From Carnobacterium_B sp040274945 (GTDB taxonomy: Bacteria; Bacillota; Bacilli; Lactobacillales; Carnobacteriaceae): a stretch of 64,000 nucleotides of DNA. The stretch spans positions 1 to 64,000 of the forward strand of contig NZ_JBEMAR010000004.1 in the NCBI RefSeq assembly GCF_040274945.1. The letters run 5' to 3'. The position numbers and the translations under genes were made by a program. This document shows positions 58,132 through 64,000 of this stretch, one piece after another. The notes under the pieces are model-generated. The model had not been told where the DNA came from and did no database searches. It saw only the letters and a program-made list of their open reading frames with translations. Numbering within the stretch: the first letter of the stretch is position 1; each line of letters starts with the position of its first letter.

Positions 58132-59199
58132 ATGGCGGAAAAAGATGGAAAAACAGAAAAAGCCAGTCCCAAGAAATTACGGGACACTAGAAAAAAAGGC
58201 GAAATTCCTAAAAGTCCAGATTTAACGTCCGCTGTTACCTTTATCGTGTTTATCCTCACTGCAACTTTTTTAGGAAATTACATATTGAAATACAGTTTAC
58301 TGTATTTACAGAATTACTTATCGGCCGGATTTACCGTAAACGGACTAGAAAATAATCTAGCCGATATTGGGATGAAATCGATTGTGTTTGTTTTAATGTT
58401 AGCTGGTCCATTTTTAGCCATTGCATTTGTAGCAGCATTTGTATCGAGTATTGCCCAGACTGGATTTCTGTTTTCTGCGGAGCCCATTAAGTTTAAGTTA
58501 AGCAAAATAAATCCAATTAGCGGCTTTAAAAATATGTTTAGTAAAAAAACATTGTTTACGATGGTCAAAAATGTTGCCAAACTAACATTAGTCTTTTGGA
58601 TGGCGTATAAAACACTTGAAACTTCTGTATACTTGATTCTTAATTCCAGCAATGTTGGAACGGAAAAGCTGTTTTTCTTAATGTCCGACCTTGTAATGGA
58701 ACTGGGAACCCAATTGGGTGTACTACTTCTTATATTAGGTTTGGTGGATTACATTTACCAAGTTTATGACTACCGGAAAAATTTAAAGATGTCTAAACAA
58801 GAGTTAAAAGATGAGTATAAGGAATCTGAAGGCGATCCACAAATCAAGTCTCAAAGGAGACAGCGTTACCGTCAGCTGACAAAAGGCGCATTACAAGACG
58901 TCGAGACTGCAACCGCCATTATAACGAACCCAACTCATTTGGCTATTGCGATTCGCTATGAGAAAGGCAAAGATGACGTTCCAATCATTGTAGCTAAAGG
59001 GGCAGATTATCAAGCTGCCAAAATTAGAGAACGGGCCAAAGCCTTTGATGTTCCGATTATTGAAAATAAACCAGTTGCTAGAGCCATGTACAAAACAGTC
59101 GAGGTCGGCCAACCAGTGCCCGTTGACCTTTACCAAGCCATTGCTGAAATACTAGCATTGGTTTACCAAATGGAAGAAATAAACAAACACAAGATTTAA
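58132..59199 (+). CDS. flhB: Flagellar export switch protein FlhB
   Basis: 355 residues: N-terminal DGKTEKASPKKLRDTRKKGEIPKSPDLTSA, four membrane segments and a C-terminal cytosolic part with the autocleavage site in ITNPTHLAIAIRYEKG (cut expected between Asn and Pro). It changes export from hook to filament substrates under FliK control. AGGTGAAAGTGA precedes the ATG. Confidence 0.96.
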   Translation: MAEKDGKTEKASPKKLRDTRKKGEIPKSPDLTSAVTFIVFILTATFLGNYILKYSLLYLQNYLSAGFTVNGLENNLADIGMKSIVFVLMLAGPFLAIAFVAAFVSSIAQTGFLFSAEPIKFKLSKINPISGFKNMFSKKTLFTMVKNVAKLTLVFWMAYKTLETSVYLILNSSNVGTEKLFFLMSDLVMELGTQLGVLLLILGLVDYIYQVYDYRKNLKMSKQELKDEYKESEGDPQIKSQRRQRYRQLTKGALQDVETATAIITNPTHLAIAIRYEKGKDDVPIIVAKGADYQAAKIRERAKAFDVPIIENKPVARAMYKTVEVGQPVPVDLYQAIAEILALVYQMEEINKHKI

Positions 59200-59226
59200 T
59201 GCTTTTAAGATGAGGAGTTCAAAAAC

Positions 59227-61308
59227 ATGTCTACTGCTTTTTGGGGGAAAATTGAAAAACTAACTAGTTCTATGGATGTCATTGTTGCATTTTTTGTAAT
59301 GATGATATTAGGAATGATCATTATTCCATTACCAGCTGGATTACTCGATTTTATGCTGATTATTAACATAGCATTATCGATTACGATATTACTGCTGACT
59401 TTGTTCACAAAAAATGTGTTAGAATTCTCAACTTTTCCGACATTATTATTGATTACAACCATGTTTCGTTTAGCACTGAATATCTCTTCTACGCGGTTAA
59501 TTTTAACTGAAGGAGAAGCAGGAGCCGTAATTGAAACCTTTGCTAACGTTGTAACAGGAAGTAATTTCATTGTTGGAGCGGTAATCTTTATTATTATCGT
59601 TATTATTCAAATGATGGTTGTAACCAATGGAGCAAGTCGTGTTTCTGAAGTTTCTGCACGCTTTACTTTAGATGCTATGCCAGGTAAACAAATGGCAATT
59701 GACGCAGATTTGAACTCCGGGCTGATCAATGAAGATACAGCTAAAAAAAGACGTTCAGACCTTGAAAGAGAAACCCAGTTTTTCGGAGCAATGGATGGAG
59801 CGAGTAAATTCGTAAAAGGTGATGCTATCGCAGGGTTAATTATTACGGTTATTAACCTTATTGGTGGAATTGCCATTCATTCACTACAAAATGATATGGA
59901 AATCATGGAAGCCTTGACAACATTTGGTAAATTAACTATTGGGGACGGATTAGTTAGTCAAATTCCGTCATTATTGATCTCAGTAGCATCTGGGATATTA
60001 GTAACCCGTTCTGGAAGTATTAAAGGTTTTGGTAGTTCCATTGGAGAAGAATTATTCCATTCACCAAAAGTAATGATGATGCTATCAGCGATTTTGCTGT
60101 TATTTGCTGTTATGCCAGGATTTCCAACTATTCCATTTTTATTATTGGGATTAGTGGCTGGAGCGGCTGGATACTTATTGATGGAAAATGAAAAATCAAA
60201 GAAATCAAACCAACAAGCCAAAGAAATCCGGTCAAAAGCTGTACAGCGAACGAATCAAGAAAAAAGTACCGATGAATCAGTGGCTTCCTTCCAAGTGGAT
60301 CCCATATCCATTGAAATTGGATATGGTTTGATTCCAATTGCGGATGAAAATCAAGACAATAACTTGATGAGCCATATCACAACCATTCGCAAACAAAGTG
60401 CTCATGAATTAGGTATCTTATTGAGTCCGATACGCATTAGAGATAATTTGCAGCTGAAAGCCAATGATTATGTAATCAAAATCAGAGGAAACGCTGTGGC
60501 TCGCGGGGAATTGTATTTAGATAAATATATGATCGTAGACCCAGGCGAAACAGAATTTGACTTTGACGGGATTCCAACAAAAGAACCTGCTTTTGGTTTG
60601 GATGCCATGTGGGTAAATGAAGGCGACCGGGAAACGGCTGATTTAAGAGGGTATACAGTCGTAGATCCGATAACGGTTTTAGTGACTCATTTGAAAGAGA
60701 CCATTTACAAGTCAAGTTACGAATTATTAGGCAGACAAGAAGTGAAACAATTGCTCGAAGGAATCAAAGATAAGTATGGCGTAGTCATTGATGAACTGAT
60801 CCCCGACATTCTTCGTTTAGGTGAAGTTCAAAAAGTCTTGCAAAACTTATTGAAAGAAAGTATTCCTATCAATGATTTAGTGACTATTTTGGAAACTTTA
60901 GCGGATTATGGAAATACAACTAAAGACATTGAAATGCTGACTGAATATGTACGTCAAGCTCTGAAACGGACAGTGGTCAAACCTTACTTAGACGAACAAA
61001 ATGTTCTTCAAGTAGTTACCATAATGCCCGATACAGAAGAACTAATCACAAGAAGCATCCAAAAATCTTCTGCTGGTTCCATTCCAATCTTGCAACCAGA
61101 GACGGTTACGCGGATTTTTGACAGCATCACATCTATCCATAACCAACTGTCAGCAAGAGGAATACCGCATGTCTTACTAGCTTCGCCAAAAATTAGACCA
61201 GCAATGAAAAATTTAATCTCGTATAATTTTCCTGATTTAACGGTGGTTTCATTGAATGAAGTACCAAATGATATACCGATTGAAACAGTCGGGATGATCG
61301 AAGGATAA
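59227..61308 (+). CDS. flhA: Flagellar export gate protein FlhA
   Basis: 693 residues with about eight membrane segments in the first 310 (PLPAGLLDFMLIINIALSITILLLTLFTKN, FPTLLLITTMFRLALNISSTRLIL, FIVGAVIFIIIVIIQMMVVTNGASRVSEVSARFTLDAMPGKQMAIDADLNSG) and a large cytosolic domain binding chaperone-substrate complexes. GAGGAGTTCAAAAAC precedes the ATG. flhF and flhG, which usually follow, are missing. Confidence 0.97.
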   Translation: MSTAFWGKIEKLTSSMDVIVAFFVMMILGMIIIPLPAGLLDFMLIINIALSITILLLTLFTKNVLEFSTFPTLLLITTMFRLALNISSTRLILTEGEAGAVIETFANVVTGSNFIVGAVIFIIIVIIQMMVVTNGASRVSEVSARFTLDAMPGKQMAIDADLNSGLINEDTAKKRRSDLERETQFFGAMDGASKFVKGDAIAGLIITVINLIGGIAIHSLQNDMEIMEALTTFGKLTIGDGLVSQIPSLLISVASGILVTRSGSIKGFGSSIGEELFHSPKVMMMLSAILLLFAVMPGFPTIPFLLLGLVAGAAGYLLMENEKSKKSNQQAKEIRSKAVQRTNQEKSTDESVASFQVDPISIEIGYGLIPIADENQDNNLMSHITTIRKQSAHELGILLSPIRIRDNLQLKANDYVIKIRGNAVARGELYLDKYMIVDPGETEFDFDGIPTKEPAFGLDAMWVNEGDRETADLRGYTVVDPITVLVTHLKETIYKSSYELLGRQEVKQLLEGIKDKYGVVIDELIPDILRLGEVQKVLQNLLKESIPINDLVTILETLADYGNTTKDIEMLTEYVRQALKRTVVKPYLDEQNVLQVVTIMPDTEELITRSIQKSSAGSIPILQPETVTRIFDSITSIHNQLSARGIPHVLLASPKIRPAMKNLISYNFPDLTVVSLNEVPNDIPIETVGMIEG

Positions 61309-61405
61309 GTGCAAATAAAATAGTAAGCTGAGTGAAGGAAGGACTGGAATGTTAGAGATTCTATTCGTTCCAACTCATTCCGTTTTCTAAGGTGGAGGGG
61401 TATAA

Positions 61406-62122
61406 ATGTATTATGAAAATGATAGGGAAAAGGAAATCATTAAATACCTTCCCCTAGTAGAAAAAATCGTTAATCGAATCGACGTTAAGCGAAGCGAGTA
61501 TGACCGGGATGACTTGTACAATATAGGGGTTATTGGTCTTATGGATGCGCTGGAAAAATTCGATAAATCGAAAAAAGTTCCTTTCGAGGGATACGCGTAT
61601 ATTAGAATAAAAGGCTCCATCATTGATGAAATCAGAAAAACGGCTCCAGTATCTCGAACCAGAATGGGAAAGTTGAACGACTATTATCGTGCGAAAGAAA
61701 AGCTAGAAGCCACACTTATGCGTACACCTACTGAAAAAGAAATTTGCGAAGAATTGAAGATTGATGAAAAAGCCTTAACAAAAATTCACGAAACAGTACA
61801 TAATCTTGCATCTGTCTCACTAGAAAAAGTTATGTTTAGCGATGACGGAAATTCGATCGAGTTGATTGATTTCTTAGAAGATAAGCATGAGACGGGTTCT
61901 GAAGACACCTTGTTAGACAAAGAACGTCAGCAGCTGCTAACAAAAAATGTCAGCAAGTTAGATAAGAGAGAACAAACCATTTTAAATTTGTATTATGTTG
62001 AAGAACTGTCACTCAAAGAAATTGCGTATATTTTCGATATTTCGGTTCCTAGGGTTTCACAAATACACGGCAAAATGATTTTGAAATTAAAAGAATCGAT
62101 GAGGAGAGAATACGATGATTAG
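61406..62122 (+). CDS. fliA: Flagellar sigma factor FliA (sigma-28/SigD)
   Basis: 238 residues. Region 2 (DDLYNIGVIGLMDALEKFDKSKKVPFEGYAYIRIKGSIIDEIRK), region 3 (RTPTEKEICEELKIDEKALTKI) and region 4 (LDKREQTILNLYYVEELSLKEIAYIFDISVPRVSQIHGKMILKLKE) match flagellar sigma-28. It should read the NCCGATAT promoters in this window and is held by FlgM. GGTGGAGGGGTATAA precedes the ATG. Its end overlaps the next gene by eight bases. Confidence 0.96.
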   Translation: MYYENDREKEIIKYLPLVEKIVNRIDVKRSEYDRDDLYNIGVIGLMDALEKFDKSKKVPFEGYAYIRIKGSIIDEIRKTAPVSRTRMGKLNDYYRAKEKLEATLMRTPTEKEICEELKIDEKALTKIHETVHNLASVSLEKVMFSDDGNSIELIDFLEDKHETGSEDTLLDKERQQLLTKNVSKLDKREQTILNLYYVEELSLKEIAYIFDISVPRVSQIHGKMILKLKESMRREYDD

Positions 62123-62873
62123 AAGTTTAACAACACTCAATAATAATTTTAATATCTTACAAAAAAAACAAGAGAACATTAGTGCAAATGTAGCCAACAT
62201 CAATACCTCAGGTTACAAATCGCAAGAAATTATTCAAAGTACCCGCGCATCAGAAATGATGTCCAACCATTTAGATGGCCCGTTTTTAAATCAACAGCAA
62301 GATATCGGCGGCTTTACCTTTGGCAATCAGATTGATGAAATCGCTCAAAATTTTAGCCAAGGGGGTTTGAAAGCTACTGCTTCTGCAACAGATGTAGCGA
62401 TTCAAGGAGACGGCTTTTTTACAGTAGAAGCGCCAAATGGTGGGAATTACTATACACGTAACGGGAACTTTGCTGTTAACGATACAGGAGAACTAGTCAC
62501 TCAAGAAGGCTACCGTGTTCTTGGGACAACAGCAAATGGACAGCCTTCTCCAATTCAAGTTAATGGAACAGAGTTTTCAATTGACAATAGAGGCAATATT
62601 TCAGGAACAGGAATGAGTTTGATGGTAACTGAATTTGAGGATACAGCTGGATTAACCAGAGCTGGAGACACATTGTTCACTGGACAAGGTGGTACGGTAC
62701 AAATGGGTGGAACAGTTATGCAGCAGAATTATCTGGAAACATCAAATGTACAAACAGTCGATGAAATCACGAACTTAATGCAAGTTTCAAGAGAATTTGA
62801 AGCCAATCAAAAAGCCCTCAGTGCTGCGGATGAAACGTTAAGAAAAGCGGTAAATGAAGTTGGGAAAGTCTAG
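62115..62873 (+). CDS. flgF: Flagellar basal-body rod protein (FlgF/FlhO-like)
   Basis: 252 residues: IRSLTTLNNNFNILQKKQENISANVANINTSGYKSQEI, DGFFTVEAPNGGNYYTRNGNFAVNDTGELVTQEGYRVLG and VMQQNYLETSNVQTVDEITNLMQVSREFEANQKALSAADETLRKAVNEVGKV. Two such rod proteins are encoded in tandem; this first one corresponds to FlgF in enteric naming or FlhO in Bacillus, the second to FlgG/FlhP. Overlaps fliA, which couples late-gene control and rod supply. Confidence 0.85.
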   Translation: MIRSLTTLNNNFNILQKKQENISANVANINTSGYKSQEIIQSTRASEMMSNHLDGPFLNQQQDIGGFTFGNQIDEIAQNFSQGGLKATASATDVAIQGDGFFTVEAPNGGNYYTRNGNFAVNDTGELVTQEGYRVLGTTANGQPSPIQVNGTEFSIDNRGNISGTGMSLMVTEFEDTAGLTRAGDTLFTGQGGTVQMGGTVMQQNYLETSNVQTVDEITNLMQVSREFEANQKALSAADETLRKAVNEVGKV

Positions 62874-62885
62874 GAGGAAAAGAAA

Positions 62886-63641
62886 GTGAGTATACCTTTA
62901 AGTATCAGTAAAAGTGGCATGAATGCGATCCAAAATCAAATGGATGCTGTATCGAATGATATTGCCAATATTAATACAACCGGATATAAATCTAAAAATA
63001 TCAGTTTTAATGAGTTGCTGCTGAATGATATGAATGGTGAAGCAGATTTTCTATCAGATACGGTTCAAGATGCTGGGATCAATAGAGGTTCAAAAAGTGG
63101 TGTAACGTCTACGAATTTTGCGCAAGGATCACTAGTTTCTGATCCAAATGATTATCATTTAGCGATTGCTGGAGAAGGTTTCTTTGGAGTTGTTGGAGAA
63201 AATGGAGAACGTTATTTGACACGTGATGGAGCATTCCATGTAAATGAAGACAAATCGATCACAAATGATAACGGGGATACGTTAGAAATTCAAACGCTTA
63301 TCCCAACCAATCAATGGCCTGAGGGTGATGTTTCTATTGCTGAAAATGGAGACGTAACGATTCATTCAGAGAATGGAAGTACATTAGTAGGAACAATTCC
63401 TTTATTTTATCCAACTCAAACAAATGAACTGGAACCTATTGGAGAGAACAAATATAGTTACAATGGTGCTTTTGGAACAGGTGAAGGTTCCATTCAACAA
63501 AATTATTTAGAAGCATCAAACGTTGACTTAGCCTCTTCTATTACTGAAATGATGTTGGCACAGCGTTCATATTCCTTAAATCTTAAAGTCGCTCAGGGAA
63601 CAGATGAAATGTCTTCTGTGATCAACCAATTTAAACAATAG
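62886..63641 (+). CDS. flgG: Flagellar basal-body rod protein (FlgG/FlhP-like)
   Basis: 251 residues starting with GTG after GGAGGAAAAGAAA: SISKSGMNAIQNQMDAVSNDIANINTTGYKSKNISFNELLL, GEGFFGVVGENGERYLTRDGAFHVNEDKSITNDNGDTLE and IQQNYLEASNVDLASSITEMMLAQRSYSLNLKVAQGTDEMSSVINQFKQ. It forms the distal rod. Last flagellar gene of the window; no terminator is visible behind it. Confidence 0.87.
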   Translation: MSIPLSISKSGMNAIQNQMDAVSNDIANINTTGYKSKNISFNELLLNDMNGEADFLSDTVQDAGINRGSKSGVTSTNFAQGSLVSDPNDYHLAIAGEGFFGVVGENGERYLTRDGAFHVNEDKSITNDNGDTLEIQTLIPTNQWPEGDVSIAENGDVTIHSENGSTLVGTIPLFYPTQTNELEPIGENKYSYNGAFGTGEGSIQQNYLEASNVDLASSITEMMLAQRSYSLNLKVAQGTDEMSSVINQFKQ

Positions 63642-63757
63642 AATTTGGTGGACCAACAGATTGAGATGATAACTTTGGCACATGCACTATCGGATTTGGT
63701 TTGACGCATAGGATGATGACGTCAGGGAAGAATTTGAGGTAAATCAGGTGATAAAAT

Positions 63758-64000
63758 ATGATTAGAATGAAAAATGTTGTAAAAAATTATTCCAAAGGTG
63801 TAAAAGCTCTTAGAGGAGTTAACCTTACTATTGAAGATGGAGAATTTGTTTACTTGGTAGGAGCAAGCGGCTCTGGAAAATCAACATTGGCAAAATTATT
63901 GTATAGAGAAGAAAAAGCGACTAAAGGGCAAATTGAAGTCTGTGGACAATTATTATCTAAAATCAAAGAAAAAGATATTGCTAAACTTAGACGACAGATT
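63758..64000 (+). CDS. ftsE: FtsE-like ABC ATPase (partial, cut by the window end)
   Basis: The first 81 codons are present: MIRMKNVVKNYSKGVKALRGVNLTIEDGEFVYLVGASGSGKSTLAKLLYREEKATKGQIEV. Walker A is GASGSGKST at about residues 36-44. The KGVKALRGV and GEFVYLVG wording matches FtsE, the division-linked ATPase that with FtsX controls cell-wall hydrolases. AGGTGATAAAAT precedes the ATG. The 116 bp before it (63642-63757) hold no obvious terminator. Other macrolide-type ABC ATPases cannot be fully excluded. Confidence 0.8.
   Translation, partial: MIRMKNVVKNYSKGVKALRGVNLTIEDGEFVYLVGASGSGKSTLAKLLYREEKATKGQIEVCGQLLSKIKEKDIAKLRRQI

Overview
The window looks like chromosome from a motile, low-GC Gram-positive bacterium of the lactic-acid-bacterial order, most likely Carnobacterium or a close relative. 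This is inferred from AT-rich, Lactobacillales-like genes (PepT, PepF, DUF1129 and PadR proteins, NCS2 purine permease) next to one large Firmicutes-type flagellar and chemotaxis locus (FliY, CheC, CheD, FlgM, no P- or L-ring genes). No rRNA or tRNA gene was seen.

Bases 1 to about 5,560 look like an accessory island. It has a minimal tyrosine recombinase (1477-2028) and a frameshifted remnant of a second one (5191-5345). Between and around them lie two unusual secreted proteins, a CPYC thioredoxin-like lipoprotein, six small membrane proteins (one too short for ordinary ORF calling), a 24-residue leader-like peptide and a perfect 30-bp palindrome with a diverged relative near position 188.

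Bases 6,000 to 24,200 are mixed housekeeping and stress genes: an ECF sigma and anti-sigma operon, an OppA-like lipoprotein with PepT, oligoendopeptidase F, two PadR-regulated membrane-protein operons with clear promoter/operator dyads, an Hsp20, an Old-Yellow-Enzyme-type reductase, a xanthine/uracil permease, a NERD-domain protein and an aldo/keto reductase. Three intergenic regions here carry arrays of about 35-bp palindromes on an exact 52-bp period. Arm changes are largely compensated, so an RNA hairpin appears to be conserved.

Bases 24,260 to 63,641 are an almost uninterrupted flagellar/chemotaxis locus: one MCP; cheW-cheD-cheB-cheR-cheA-cheC-cheY-cheW2-fliM-fliY; flgM-flgN-flgK-flgL; two tandem flagellins; flaG-fliD-fliT-fliS; then flgB-flgC-fliE-fliF-fliG-fliH-fliI-fliJ-fliK-flgD-(flagellar operon protein)-flgE-flbD-motA-motB-fliL-fliO-fliP-fliQ-fliR-flhB-flhA-fliA-flgF-flgG. 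Early genes appear to run from SigA-type promoters. The MCP, flgM and both flagellins have sigma-28 promoters of the form TTAA-N15-NCCGATA(T/G) (one has TAAA-N16), matching the FliA and FlgM encoded in the locus. flhF and flhG are absent. MotA has the three threonines typical of sodium-type stators. An intergenic repeat of about 170 bp occurs twice in opposite orientation (35066-35235 and 57912-58081). The window ends inside an ftsE-like ABC ATPase gene.
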